64,000 nt of DNA from Paenibacillus sp. cl123 (GTDB lineage Bacteria > Bacillota > Bacilli > Paenibacillales > NBRC-103111), in the NCBI RefSeq assembly GCF_900101595.1, contig NZ_FMYY01000021.1, positions 57,439 through 121,438 on the forward strand, in the 5' to 3' direction. A program made the translations under genes and the position numbers. Every line of letters begins with the position of its first letter. The first letter of the stretch is position 1. Positions 42,927 to 52,125 of this stretch are shown here, piece after piece. A model generated the notes under the pieces. It ran no database searches. It was given only the letters and a program-made list of their open reading frames with translations, and was not told the DNA's origin.

Positions 42927-43955
42927 TCAAGAAAGCGGCCCGGCCGGGACCGCATCCGCATCCATCGCGCAGCGAAACCCTACGTTGCTCGACGAGCTGT
43001 CAGGCGTATTGGCCGTCCGGGCCGCCACCCGGTACCGGTTGCAGTAAGACCTGTGGCAGAGGAACGAGCCTCCCCTCATCGCCTTGGCTGTCCCGCGGGA
43101 CGGCCCCCGGGGGTCCCGGCTGTCCGCTCGCAGATGATGATCCCGGCTGAACCAGTCCGCGCACCACTCCCAGACGTTTCCCGATGTCTGATACAGCCCG
43201 TAACCGTTAGGCGCGAAGCTCTGGACTGGCGCCGTGCCGACATAACCGTCGGCAGCGTTGTTTTTATCGGGAAACTTGCCCTGCCATATGTTGCACATAT
43301 GCTTGCCTTCCGGCTTGAGCACGTCTCCCCAAGGATACTTCTTCTGCACGAGTCCGCCCCGGGCCGCATATTCCCATTCCGCTTCCGTCGGCAGCCGCTT
43401 TCCCGCCCACCTGCAGTAAGCCGCCGCATCGTTCCAGGAGACATGTACGACAGGATGATCCAGCCGGTCAGCCACTGTAGAATCGGGTCCTTCGGGCCTA
43501 TGCCAGCATGCGCCCTCCACCTGCCACCACCAGGGCGTTTTCTGCACAACCTGCCGCACCCGGCCGGCTGTCTCTTCCGGGAGCAGAAGATGGAAAACGA
43601 ACGACCAGCCGAACTTCTCGGCATCGGTCCGATAGCCGGTAGCTTCGGCGAACCGTTTGTATTCCGCGTTCGTCACCGCGCAGGACGCGATGCGGAACGG
43701 GCTCAGCGTAACCTCGCGAACCGGTCCCTCTCCGTCGTCCGGAAAGCCTTCCCGGTCGTCGGTGCCCATCAGGAAAGCTCCTCCGGCAAGCCCGATCATC
43801 CCGCTGCCGCTGCCGCCTCCGCCGCCGCTCTCCGGTTTCAACGGCAGCGCTTGCGCCAAGTCACGCCTATTCCATTCGTCCGGGGGATCAGGCCGGAGGT
43901 CATCTCCCGCTGCAGCGCGGGAAGCGGAGCAGCAGGACGGTAAGTTCGCTTTCAT
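42927..43955 (-). CDS. Formylglycine-generating enzyme (sulfatase activator)
   Basis: A 342-aa FGE/SUMF1-type protein. FGE oxidises the active-site Cys of sulfatases to formylglycine, using oxygen and copper. The fold blocks are complete: 'GMIGLAGGAFLMGTDDREGF', 'HPVVHVSWNDAAAYCRWAGK', 'RLPTEAEWEYAARGG', 'GNVWEWCADWF', and the signature 'RGGSFLCHRSYCNRYRVAAR', whose Cys300 and Cys305 are the copper-binding pair of true FGEs, followed by 'NTPDSSSSNVGFRC'. The N-terminus contains 'CCSASR' (residues 8-13), which matches the sulfatase motif that FGE itself recognises. It is the last gene of the sulfatase operon, 21 bases after a ChrA gene, and it serves the four Cys-type sulfatases of the locus. 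Confidence 0.95.
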   Translation of the reverse strand: MKANLPSCCSASRAAAGDDLRPDPPDEWNRRDLAQALPLKPESGGGGGSGSGMIGLAGGAFLMGTDDREGFPDDGEGPVREVTLSPFRIASCAVTNAEYKRFAEATGYRTDAEKFGWSFVFHLLLPEETAGRVRQVVQKTPWWWQVEGACWHRPEGPDSTVADRLDHPVVHVSWNDAAAYCRWAGKRLPTEAEWEYAARGGLVQKKYPWGDVLKPEGKHMCNIWQGKFPDKNNAADGYVGTAPVQSFAPNGYGLYQTSGNVWEWCADWFSRDHHLRADSRDPRGPSRGTAKAMRGGSFLCHRSYCNRYRVAARTANTPDSSSSNVGFRCAMDADAVPAGPLS

Positions 43956-43976
43956 AGGACAAGCCCCTTTCTTGGA

Positions 43977-44516
43977 TTAGCTGTAGACGGCCGCGCCGGT
44001 CAGACCGGAGATGACGATTACCTGGAACGGATGCATGCGGAAGCGCAGCAGCGCCGCCAGAGCTCCGAGGAAAAACAACAGCGAGCCGAGCGTCCGCATA
44101 TCCAGCGAATCGATCATATGATTGCTGACGGCAAACCGGATCGCTCCATAGAAGATCAGGCCGGTAATAATCGGGCGAAGACCGTAGAGTGCGTATTGCA
44201 CCCATCTGTTCTTATCGATCTTGCTGAACCCGTATCCCACGGCAATCACGATAAGCAGACTGGGGAGCACCATCCCTGCGGCGGCAAAGCCGGCTCCCCC
44301 GATCCCCGCGGTCTGATAGCCGACGAATATGGCGCTGTTCGTCCCCATCGGTCCCGGCGACATGCCGGCTACCGCGATCACATCCGTAAACTCCTGAATA
44401 CTCATCCAGCCCTTCCCCGTCACCTGGCGCTCGATGACGGGAATCATCGCATAACCGCCGCCAAACGACACGAAGCCGATCATCAGGAAGGTTGCAAACA
44501 GTTCGAAATAAATCAT
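43977..44516 (-). CDS. Chromate-transporter (ChrA) family half-protein 1
   Basis: A 179-aa membrane protein from the ATG at 44516 (GAAGGGAAAGTGAG upstream). It has about five or six hydrophobic segments and the family signature 'FVSFGGGYAMIPVIERQV', then 'MSPGPMGTNSAIFVGYQTAG'. Single-domain ChrA proteins work as pairs of opposite topology; here the partner is the next gene upstream, 17 bases away. Known members export chromate, which imitates sulfate. There is no sign of a metal-resistance context: the pair lies between a sulfatase and FGE in one operon. I infer export of sulfate, or another sulfated small product, made by cytoplasmic sulfatases. Confidence 0.9.
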   Translation of the reverse strand: MIYFELFATFLMIGFVSFGGGYAMIPVIERQVTGKGWMSIQEFTDVIAVAGMSPGPMGTNSAIFVGYQTAGIGGAGFAAAGMVLPSLLIVIAVGYGFSKIDKNRWVQYALYGLRPIITGLIFYGAIRFAVSNHMIDSLDMRTLGSLLFFLGALAALLRFRMHPFQVIVISGLTGAAVYS

Positions 44517-44532
44517 GCGCTCACTTTCCCTT

Positions 44533-45168
44533 CTAAATCCCGTCACCCACGTAATAATCGGTATATTTGTAGGAGAACGCGTCCGGCTCCGCATGTTCGA
44601 TCGGCACCATCATCCCCAGCCTGAGCTTGACGGCCGCCAGCGCCATACCGGCCAAAGCGCCGGCAATGATCAGCACCACGGGGTTGATGTGCACAAGCAG
44701 CATAAGCGGAATCGTCCCTATGACGATGAGCAGCGTCGCCTTGTCGAGCACTGCCGTCCTGCCGATTTTGATTCCCGCGACTACGATCAATGCGACCGTA
44801 GCCGCCCGGATGCCCACGAAGGCCGCCTCGATCTTCGGATGATCCCGGACCTGCAGAAAAGCAGCGCACAACCCGATCACGATCGCAAACGTAGGAAGCA
44901 GGATGCCGGTCAGCGCCGCTACCGCTCCGGGAATTCCGGCGACGCGAAAGCCGACAAATGAAGCCGAATTAATTGCGATCGCACCGGGTATCGATTCGGA
45001 GAGAGCGAAAATATCGGCGATATCTTTCCCCTCGACCCAGCCTCTCTTCTGGACGACCTCCCTCTCGATCAGCGGAATCATCGCGTAACCGCCCCCGAAG
45101 GTGACCGGGCCGATTTTGAAGAATGACCAGAAGATTTGTCCCAGCAGCTTCCAGGCCGGTAAAGCCAT
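44533..45168 (-). CDS. Chromate-transporter (ChrA) family half-protein 2
   Basis: A 211-aa membrane protein behind AAGGAGGAGAAGGACT. It has the same family signature, 'GPVTFGGGYAMIPLIEREVV', plus 'SESIPGAIAINSASFVGFRV', and about six membrane segments. It is longer than its partner at the C-terminus ('DAFSYKYTDYYVGDG'). It is 21 bases after the sulfatase at 45190 and 16 bases before the other half. The pair probably forms one transporter. Chromate efflux as a stray resistance function is the main alternative to sulfate export. Confidence 0.9.
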   Translation of the reverse strand: MALPAWKLLGQIFWSFFKIGPVTFGGGYAMIPLIEREVVQKRGWVEGKDIADIFALSESIPGAIAINSASFVGFRVAGIPGAVAALTGILLPTFAIVIGLCAAFLQVRDHPKIEAAFVGIRAATVALIVVAGIKIGRTAVLDKATLLIVIGTIPLMLLVHINPVVLIIAGALAGMALAAVKLRLGMMVPIEHAEPDAFSYKYTDYYVGDGI

Positions 45169-45189
45169 AGTCCTTCTCCTCCTTCCCGG

Positions 45190-46650
45190 CTACTCGATGA
45201 CCGGAAGCGCCTGCGCCTCAACCGGCACCTTCCATCGTTCCGGCTCCGCCACATCGACGGCGCCTCCCCATCTCGCGAGCAGCCGGTGATGCTCTCTTTT
45301 CGCTTCGAATCTGGCGATGATGCCGGCCGCATCCCAGCTGTCGGCCAGGCTTTCCCGGAAGGGTCCCGCGATATCGGGCCTCTCCCGGACCAGATTGCGC
45401 AGCTCCTGCGGGTCTGCCTCCAGATCGAACAGCTGATCCTGCGCCTCCTCGGAGGCATAAGCGATATATTTCCATCTTCCGGTTCTCAGCATGCGGCCCG
45501 CTACCGCGCCGCCCTGAGAGGCGAACAGCATCTCGCTGACGACCGTACGCCCCGCCTCTCCGGCGGCCCCTGCCAGCTGCGGCGCGAGACTGCGCCCGTC
45601 CGGCCGGGGCGGCGTTTGCGCTCCCGCAAGCTCGCATAGCGTCGGGCCCAGATCCAGAATACTGACGGGCTCAGTCACGGTATGTCCCGCCGAAATTCCG
45701 CTGCCGGCAAACAATACCGGAATTTTCGCCGATCCCTCGTAGAAGGTCTGCTTGCCGATCAGCCCGTGCTCGCCCGCCTGTTCGCCGTGATCGGACATAT
45801 AGACGAAGACGCCCTGGCGGCTGCGCCGCTCCAAGTACCGGTCCCAGGCTGCCCGCACCGCGCCGACCTGCCCGTCGATCGTCTCGATCATGCCCAGATA
45901 CGCGGAGCGCAGCTTCCGCAGACGGTCAAGCGTCAAGCCGTCCGGACGCATGCGGCCCAGCAGCGGATGCTCTTCCTCCTCGGCGGCGAACGAAGCGGGA
46001 ATATCGATGCGCTCCTTGTAGTACGCGTACAAATCCGGAGGAGCGACAAACGTATGATGCGGGCCGTAGGTGCCGACCACGATGCACTGCGGCTTGTCGT
46101 GATCCTGGCTTAAGTAATCCAGCGCCGCCCGGATCACGGCTTTGTCGTATTCGAGCACAGGGGATGTGCCTCCGCCCATAATTTTCAGGCTTTCATTGGC
46201 CATCGTCCCCACATAAGGGCCCAGATCGCTGCGTGCCCGGCCGTAGCGCCCCCAGAACAACGGAGTCAGATCGCCCATAATCCGGCGCGTAAATCCGTGA
46301 CGCTGATCCTCTCCGAGAAAATGCATCCGGCCGCACAGCACCGTCTCGTACCCTTCGGCCGCAATGCCGTGAAGAAACGTAGCCTGGTCCCCGCCTATCG
46401 TTCCTTCGTTGGTGTATACACCGGTTTTCTCCGGCAGCTGTCCGGTCAGCATCGCCATCCGGGAAGGCACGCACAGCGGCGAAGCCGTGTACGCGCAGGA
46501 CATCACCGTCCCCTCCTGCGCCAGCCGGTCCAGATGCGGCGTCCGCACGAGCGGATGTCCGGCAAACCCCGCATACCCGGCATGATGCTGATCGCTCAGA
46601 AAAACAAGCATATCCGGTTTATTTATCCGTTTGCTTATCGATTCGTTCAT
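45190..46650 (-). CDS. Cys-type sulfatase, cytoplasmic (I)
   Basis: A 486-aa type I sulfatase. The formylglycine site is 'LCVPSR' with Cys60; the upstream metal site is 'VFLSDQHHAGYAG', and the second is 'YMSDHGEQAGEHGLIGK'. These proteins hydrolyse sulfate esters on sugars or choline. It has no signal peptide, so it acts in the cytoplasm. The start codon overlaps the stop of the GH3 gene (ATGA), showing tight coupling: the two probably act in sequence on one oligosaccharide. The C-terminal half ends in 'ARWGGAVDVAEPERWKVPVE'. Which position it desulfates cannot be told. Confidence 0.93.
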   Translation of the reverse strand: MNESISKRINKPDMLVFLSDQHHAGYAGFAGHPLVRTPHLDRLAQEGTVMSCAYTASPLCVPSRMAMLTGQLPEKTGVYTNEGTIGGDQATFLHGIAAEGYETVLCGRMHFLGEDQRHGFTRRIMGDLTPLFWGRYGRARSDLGPYVGTMANESLKIMGGGTSPVLEYDKAVIRAALDYLSQDHDKPQCIVVGTYGPHHTFVAPPDLYAYYKERIDIPASFAAEEEEHPLLGRMRPDGLTLDRLRKLRSAYLGMIETIDGQVGAVRAAWDRYLERRSRQGVFVYMSDHGEQAGEHGLIGKQTFYEGSAKIPVLFAGSGISAGHTVTEPVSILDLGPTLCELAGAQTPPRPDGRSLAPQLAGAAGEAGRTVVSEMLFASQGGAVAGRMLRTGRWKYIAYASEEAQDQLFDLEADPQELRNLVRERPDIAGPFRESLADSWDAAGIIARFEAKREHHRLLARWGGAVDVAEPERWKVPVEAQALPVIE

Positions 46651-48929
46651 GACGAAGCCCTCCCGTACGCGCCGTTTTTCCTTCCGTATCTAGCCACTCT
46701 GTCGTCACGGATGACCCCGCTCCAATTAAGACCAAACGCAAAATCATACACATGGCCGGCGGCATCCGCATAGGCTTCCATATCATGGGGCACGTCCTCC
46801 AGCTGCTCCTCCACCGTCTCCATGTGGGCGGGCAGCTGGAAGGGCAGCAGACCGCTAGGCTCCGCGCCTCCTGTCAGCAGCTCCAGAAGCGCGCGATCCT
46901 CCGCGCCAAAGTGGGCTGCAATCGCGCTAGCCGCCCCTTCGAACTCCGCCACGACCGCCGGATTGTACATCAGGATGCACACGATAACGGGCTTCCCGTT
47001 CATTCGCTTCTTCGCGTCCAGCACCATATCGAGATCGCCTGCATTGGCGACTGTCACCGTCTTGCCCTTGTAGCTGCGGTTCAGCACATCCCGCGGATCG
47101 CCGGCCAAGCTCGTCTCCCGGCCATGCTCCGCGGTATAGGGCCTGTACTGCAGACTGATCGGCACATACCCCGTGCCTCCCGCCTCCGCATCAGCCTTGC
47201 TGTAGCCCATCGTCGAACGGGGGCTTTCGATGAAAACGAGGGCGCAATCCGCCTCTTCAGGCGTCTCCACCGGCTCGACATATTCCCTGACGATGTCGAG
47301 CTGCACGGGGCAGCCCTCGCTGGCAGCGACCGGCGCCCCGATCCAGCTCTTGCCGGCAGGCAGGCTTCTGTCCGGTATATATACCTTGGTCCTTTTTCGC
47401 AGAGGGAGCGTCTGGCCTTCGTTTTTGAGCAGCACGACCGAATTCAGCTGCGCATCGAAGCCCGCTTTCCGGAACCCGGCGCAGCCTGCGACAGCCGCCG
47501 AGCGCTCCGGCTGTACATAAGGATTTTCAAACAGCCCGAGCCTGAACATGTTCTTCAGCAGCCGGACGGCGGATTGCTCGAACCGCTTCCGCATCCAAGC
47601 CTCTCCATGCTCCCTGACGCCGAGCCGGTAAGCCTCCAGCACCGGAGCGGCCTGGTCATTGCCGCCGAACTGATCCACTCCGGCCATCAGCAGCTTGTAA
47701 TGCCGCTCGGCCACGGAGTAACCCTCCTCCACTCCCCAGCATCTCCCGCCGGGAAACAGGCTGGCTATATCCGCAGGCTCGTCGTTCGTAATGCTCCAAT
47801 CCGTGCAGACGACGCCGTCATAGCCATACTTGCCGCGAAGCAAGTCCTGAATCAAATACGAGCTGTACGAATTGCCTACATTCTCGCCGTTAACCGGGTC
47901 CTGGCCATAGGAGATCGTGTAATACGGCATCACCGCCGCCGCCTGCCTGGTTTTGCCTTGCAGCTTGAACGCTCCTTCGGTGAATGGGAGCAGATGCTCG
48001 TCAAAGTTGCCGCCCGGATAGACGGCATACTTGCCGTAGCCGAAATGGGCGTCCCGTCCGCCTTCGCCGGACCCTCCGCCGGGCCAATGCTTCACCATCG
48101 CATTGACGCTGTCGGTGCCCCAGCCGTCCGCCAGCTCGGCTTCTCCCTCCGACGTCTGGAAGCCGTCGATGTATGCCCTGGCCATATCGGCCGACAGCTG
48201 CGGGTCCTCGCCGAAGGTCATCCCGAAGCGGAACCACCGGGGATCGGTGGCGATATCCACCTGCGGGGACAGCGCCGTCGTCAGGCCGAGCGCCCGGTAC
48301 TCCTTGGCGGCGATTTCACCGAAGCGGCGCGCATATTCGGGGTCGAACGTCGCCGCCAGCCCCATCGTCTCCGGCCAGACCGACACCTGGCCCCCCTTGA
48401 CCTTGAACTCGGCGGAGGCGTCCATTCCGTGGCGCGGGTCCGAACTGTTATTGGCCGGAATGCCCAGACGCCGGCTCTCGGCCAGCGCCTGCACCCGGTT
48501 GCTCCAGCCCGCTGCCGCTTCCGGACTTTCGATGCTCGTGACCAGCACATGGCGGATATGATCGCGGATCAGAAACTCCCGCTGCTGGTCGGTCAGTTCA
48601 TCTGCCGCAGCTCCGCTTTCCTCGTATGTTCTGCCGCCATATGTAGACGGCTTCCAGCCGAGATTGCCGGGAATTGCCTGATGGCTGCTGTACAGCATCA
48701 ACCCCGCGATCTCCTCCACAGACATCCGGGAAGCCAGATCGCGCGCCCGCTCCTCGGGGCTCAGCCGCCAATCCTCATACGGATCGAGCGTTCCGTCCTT
48801 ACTCAAGTCCTTAAAGTACAATCCGTCCACCTTCATGACACGCACGCCCGACGACGCCGAATAACCCAAGGTCGGCCCGCCGGGATTGGCGACATAACGG
48901 ATCTCGTCTTCATGCCGTCCGCTGCTCAT
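46647..48929 (-). CDS. GH3 glycosidase, cytoplasmic
   Basis: A 760-aa GH3 enzyme behind GGAGGGAATGGG. The N-terminal barrel has 'LGIPANNSSDPRHGMDASAE', the 'VKHWPGGGSG' substrate-binding block and the nucleophile region 'YGYDGVVCTDWSITNDEPAD' with Asp in 'TDW'. The second domain contains 'SVVLLKNEGQTLPL', followed by an Fn3-like end. GH3 enzymes are exo-acting beta-glucosidases, beta-xylosidases or N-acetylglucosaminidases; this sequence type is found in diverse Firmicutes sugar loci. With no signal peptide, it trims imported oligosaccharides. It sits between sulfatases, so it may need prior desulfation. Confidence 0.92.
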   Translation of the reverse strand: MSSGRHEDEIRYVANPGGPTLGYSASSGVRVMKVDGLYFKDLSKDGTLDPYEDWRLSPEERARDLASRMSVEEIAGLMLYSSHQAIPGNLGWKPSTYGGRTYEESGAAADELTDQQREFLIRDHIRHVLVTSIESPEAAAGWSNRVQALAESRRLGIPANNSSDPRHGMDASAEFKVKGGQVSVWPETMGLAATFDPEYARRFGEIAAKEYRALGLTTALSPQVDIATDPRWFRFGMTFGEDPQLSADMARAYIDGFQTSEGEAELADGWGTDSVNAMVKHWPGGGSGEGGRDAHFGYGKYAVYPGGNFDEHLLPFTEGAFKLQGKTRQAAAVMPYYTISYGQDPVNGENVGNSYSSYLIQDLLRGKYGYDGVVCTDWSITNDEPADIASLFPGGRCWGVEEGYSVAERHYKLLMAGVDQFGGNDQAAPVLEAYRLGVREHGEAWMRKRFEQSAVRLLKNMFRLGLFENPYVQPERSAAVAGCAGFRKAGFDAQLNSVVLLKNEGQTLPLRKRTKVYIPDRSLPAGKSWIGAPVAASEGCPVQLDIVREYVEPVETPEEADCALVFIESPRSTMGYSKADAEAGGTGYVPISLQYRPYTAEHGRETSLAGDPRDVLNRSYKGKTVTVANAGDLDMVLDAKKRMNGKPVIVCILMYNPAVVAEFEGAASAIAAHFGAEDRALLELLTGGAEPSGLLPFQLPAHMETVEEQLEDVPHDMEAYADAAGHVYDFAFGLNWSGVIRDDRVARYGRKNGAYGRASS

Positions 48930-49039
48930 CCCATTCCCTCCGTTCTTCCTGTTGTACAGCCTGTTCTCTCTCGCTTTCCTATCATGTACAGCCCGCTTCC
49001 CCTCCGGGCGGTTCGCGCCAAACCCGCGTCCGAGTCAGC

Positions 49040-50530
49040 TTATCCCGATTGCCTCGCTATAAACATGCCGCGGTCACTATCCCTCGGCACCGTGTCCGCC
49101 GTCTCCAGATACCAGTCCAGCAGCCTTGCTTCAAGCTGTCTGCGCACCTCCGCATAGCCGGGGTCATCATAGACGTTGCCCAGCTCCTGCGGATCGCGCT
49201 TCAAATCGTACAGCTCGCTTGCATCGCCGCTCCGGCGGATCAGCTTGTAGTCCTGCGTGCGCAGCATCGTCGTCCGGCAGACGCTGTGCGGCTGCTCCTG
49301 CTGCTGTCTGGCTTTCGGCCAATAGCAGTTGTCCGGGTTGTTCGCGAACCAGGCGTCCCGCACCGGATCTCCCTCGAAGCAGTGCGGCTCCCGCGGGTTA
49401 TACCCGCCGTCCGCAAACACCGCCCGGTCCGGGTCTCCGGCCGCGCCGCCCAGCTGCGGAACGAGCGAACGGGCAAAATGATCGTGCTCCGCCTCCACGC
49501 CGGCCAGCTCCAGCATCGTCGCCATCACGTCAAACAGCTCCACCTGTTCATGAACCACATGCCCCTGCTTATTTCCCGGAGACCGTATAATCAGAGGCAC
49601 CCGGGTCAGCACATCCTCCATGCCGTTCGGCCATTTCTCCACCAAACCGTAATCCCCGGCGTAGTCCCCGTGATCGGAGGACACGATAACCGTCGTGTTG
49701 TCCACCAGTCCGCTTGCTTCCAGCGCCCGCATCAGTTCACCGAACGCCCAGTCGGTGTAGCTGATCATTCCGAGATAGACGGCCTGAATCCGCTCCAGCG
49801 TTTCGTCGGTTATCTGATCCAGCCGGCGATAGCTGCGGATAAACTCATGAAACGCAGGCTTGCCTTTCAAGCCGGATGCTCGGAGCGGCGGCAGCGCCCC
49901 CGGATCGTACATGCTGTAGAACGGCTCGGGCACGACATACGGCGCATGGGGCAGAAGCGTCGGCAAGTACAGCATGAACGGCTGCTCCTTCGCCTCCTCC
50001 GACTGGAGGAAAGACACCGCTCTCCCGATGGAATGCGCCGTTTCCGTGGACCGCTCGTCTCCTTGCCCGGGCTCCATCAGGAAGCTGTAGAAGCGCGGAT
50101 CGTCCGGCTCATACGGATTCCGTTTCTGAAAGTCTCCCATGAACTGGCGTCTGATCTCGTCCGGCTCCCGGCAAGCGTCGTCCTCCAGAATTTCTTCCAG
50201 ATACGCATCGTTGTACAAATGATTTTTGCCGTACCACCGTATCCGGTACCCGGCGCGCTTCAGGTAGCGGAACAAGCTGGGCTCATGCGGGCGCAGCAGA
50301 TGCCACAGCGTGCGGTGGCCCGAGACATGCGGGTATAAGCCCGTCATCAAACTGCACCGGGACGGACTGCATACCGTATTCTGCACATGGCATTGATCGA
50401 ACCGGACGCCCTCGGAGGCGAGCCGGTCCAGATGCGGCGTCCGGACGACAGGATGACCGTAGCAGCCTACGCTCTCCGCCCGCAGCTCATCGGGAAAGAA
50501 GAAAATAAAGTTCATTCTGGAATCGCTCAT
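49040..50530 (-). CDS. Cys-type sulfatase, cytoplasmic (II)
   Basis: A 496-aa type I sulfatase. Active-site 'VCSPSRCSLMTGLYPHVSGH' places the formylglycine precursor at Cys54. Metal-site residues are in 'FFFPDELRAESVG' and 'VSSDHGDYAGDYGLVEKWPN'. The C-terminal part ('KLIRRSGDASELYDLKRDPQ') is the usual small subdomain. There is no signal peptide. The start follows the preceding sulfatase by seven bases with GAGGGGG before it, so the two are cotranscribed. Specificity unknown; the pair of different sulfatases suggests two sulfate positions on the imported glycan. Confidence 0.93.
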   Translation of the reverse strand: MSDSRMNFIFFFPDELRAESVGCYGHPVVRTPHLDRLASEGVRFDQCHVQNTVCSPSRCSLMTGLYPHVSGHRTLWHLLRPHEPSLFRYLKRAGYRIRWYGKNHLYNDAYLEEILEDDACREPDEIRRQFMGDFQKRNPYEPDDPRFYSFLMEPGQGDERSTETAHSIGRAVSFLQSEEAKEQPFMLYLPTLLPHAPYVVPEPFYSMYDPGALPPLRASGLKGKPAFHEFIRSYRRLDQITDETLERIQAVYLGMISYTDWAFGELMRALEASGLVDNTTVIVSSDHGDYAGDYGLVEKWPNGMEDVLTRVPLIIRSPGNKQGHVVHEQVELFDVMATMLELAGVEAEHDHFARSLVPQLGGAAGDPDRAVFADGGYNPREPHCFEGDPVRDAWFANNPDNCYWPKARQQQEQPHSVCRTTMLRTQDYKLIRRSGDASELYDLKRDPQELGNVYDDPGYAEVRRQLEARLLDWYLETADTVPRDSDRGMFIARQSG

Positions 50531-50537
50531 CCGCGCG

Positions 50538-52082
50538 CTACCCCCTCATCTTGGCGTGCAATCGCGCCTGCAACCATCCCAAGGCGGAGTCCGGCTCCTG
50601 GGGAAATTCTCCGGGATGCCTGCGCACCAGCTCGGCCACGTGATGACCCCGCCCCGTCTCCTCCAGCCGCTTGATATAGTTCGGCAGGTAGCCTCTGGCA
50701 TGGAACGGTCCGCCTTCCTTCATCACCGTCCAAAGCGGATCGGTATCGTCGCCGGACCGGCTCATCATCTCGTCATGCCAATCGTTTAGGTAATAAACCG
50801 CCTGCATGCATAAATCTCTGCGCTCTGCGGCCAGATTATGCTGCTCCTTCGGATCGTCCTTCAGATTGAACAGCATCTCCCGGTCGAACAGATGGAAGCC
50901 GTCATGGTAGGTGCGGATATATAACCAGTCTCCGAAGCGAACGCCACGCTGGGCTACATGCGCGCATTGCGAGATGACGAGGTAGTCGCGGCCGCAATCC
51001 GCGCCTTCTCTCAGTACGGGCGCGTAGCTCGCCCCGGTCCATTCCGGGAACGGCTGGCCGCCCAGCATATCCGCGAGCGTCGGCAGCAGGTCCACATGAT
51101 AGTGCAAGCCTTCGTCCACAATCCCCTGCTTCATGCCCGGCCAGCGAATAATCATCGGCAGACGGCATGTGCCCTGATCGGCGGTTGCATGCTCGCCGTA
51201 GATACCCAGCTGCCCCATATTCTCACCATGATCCGCCGAGATGATGACGATCAGATCGTCCATCACGCCCTGCTCCGTCAACGCCGCGAACAGCCGGCCC
51301 AGATGCTCATCCATATACCGGATGCCGCAGTCGTACCCGTCGATCATGCTGCGCAGGTCGTCCATCGTCTGAATCTCGCCGATCTGGCGCGGAAGACTCG
51401 GGCTGGTCCGGTTCGTGTATGCCTTCTTCTGGAAATCGATTACCAGCTCTTGTGCGGAGTGGGAGCCGACCATCTGCTTATGCTGCTCAAGCACCTCCTC
51501 CGTCAGCCATTCCGGCAGCGGCTCATGCTCGAACGGATTGCCGAACTCCATCGGCGCGCGGTAGGGCGTGTGGGGGTCCCAATAGTTGATATATAGGAAC
51601 CAGTCATCCTTCTTCGCATGGCGGTCGATCCAATCCAGCGCAACCGGGGTCACATGCTCGGCCGATTCATTGCCGTATTTCCCGGTATTGATAATCTCGT
51701 TGAAGCCCGCATAAAACGCGAAGGTCGAATGCCGCTGAGCGAACGGGCTGATCAGCGCCGTATTCAAGCTGCCGGCCAGCTGCAGGTACGACGGCAGAGC
51801 TCCTCCCCGCGTCAGCTTGCCCATCAGCTCCCGACCCTGTCCTTCCAGCTTCATATCGCCGGCGGTTCCGCCATGGCCGACCAGGCCGTTCACGATCCCG
51901 TGCTTGCCGCTCATCAGCGCCGTCCGGGACGGAGCGCAGGGAGCATCGGAGGTATAATAGTTGGTGAAGCGGACGCCCTCGGCCGCGATCCGGTCGATAT
52001 TCGGCGTCGTGTTCCGGTGATAGCCGTAGCAGCTCATATGGTCGGGACTTAAGGAATCCAGATCGAGAAATAATATTCTCAT
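50538..52082 (-). CDS. Cys-type sulfatase, cytoplasmic (III)
   Basis: A 514-aa type I sulfatase. 'APCAPSRTALMSGKHGIVNG' gives Cys49 as formylglycine precursor; metal-site blocks are 'ILFLDLDSLSPDHMSCYGYH' and 'IISADHGENMGQLGIYGEHA'. The protein begins at the first beta-strand with no leader, so it is cytoplasmic. It lies 43 bases after the second permease behind GGAGATGAG and is the first enzyme of the operon, suggesting it acts first on what the ABC importer delivers. It ends 'GWLQARLHAKMRG'. Sugar-sulfate specificity is not readable. Confidence 0.93.
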   Translation of the reverse strand: MRILFLDLDSLSPDHMSCYGYHRNTTPNIDRIAAEGVRFTNYYTSDAPCAPSRTALMSGKHGIVNGLVGHGGTAGDMKLEGQGRELMGKLTRGGALPSYLQLAGSLNTALISPFAQRHSTFAFYAGFNEIINTGKYGNESAEHVTPVALDWIDRHAKKDDWFLYINYWDPHTPYRAPMEFGNPFEHEPLPEWLTEEVLEQHKQMVGSHSAQELVIDFQKKAYTNRTSPSLPRQIGEIQTMDDLRSMIDGYDCGIRYMDEHLGRLFAALTEQGVMDDLIVIISADHGENMGQLGIYGEHATADQGTCRLPMIIRWPGMKQGIVDEGLHYHVDLLPTLADMLGGQPFPEWTGASYAPVLREGADCGRDYLVISQCAHVAQRGVRFGDWLYIRTYHDGFHLFDREMLFNLKDDPKEQHNLAAERRDLCMQAVYYLNDWHDEMMSRSGDDTDPLWTVMKEGGPFHARGYLPNYIKRLEETGRGHHVAELVRRHPGEFPQEPDSALGWLQARLHAKMRG

Positions 52083-52125
52083 GATAAGCTCATCTCCATT
52101 TCCAGATAAAATCGGCCTTGTGCAA

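Noticed and set aside
43977..45168. Reading the ChrA pair as a simple chromate-resistance insertion
   Set aside because: No chrB, mercury or other metal-resistance genes and no mobile-element edge adjoin it; spacing shows it belongs to the sulfatase operon. Still kept as the alternative to test.
46752..49157. 801-codon plus-strand frame opposite the GH3 gene
   Set aside because: A long antisense frame caused by GC-rich codon use; the minus strand carries a complete GH3 with all motifs.
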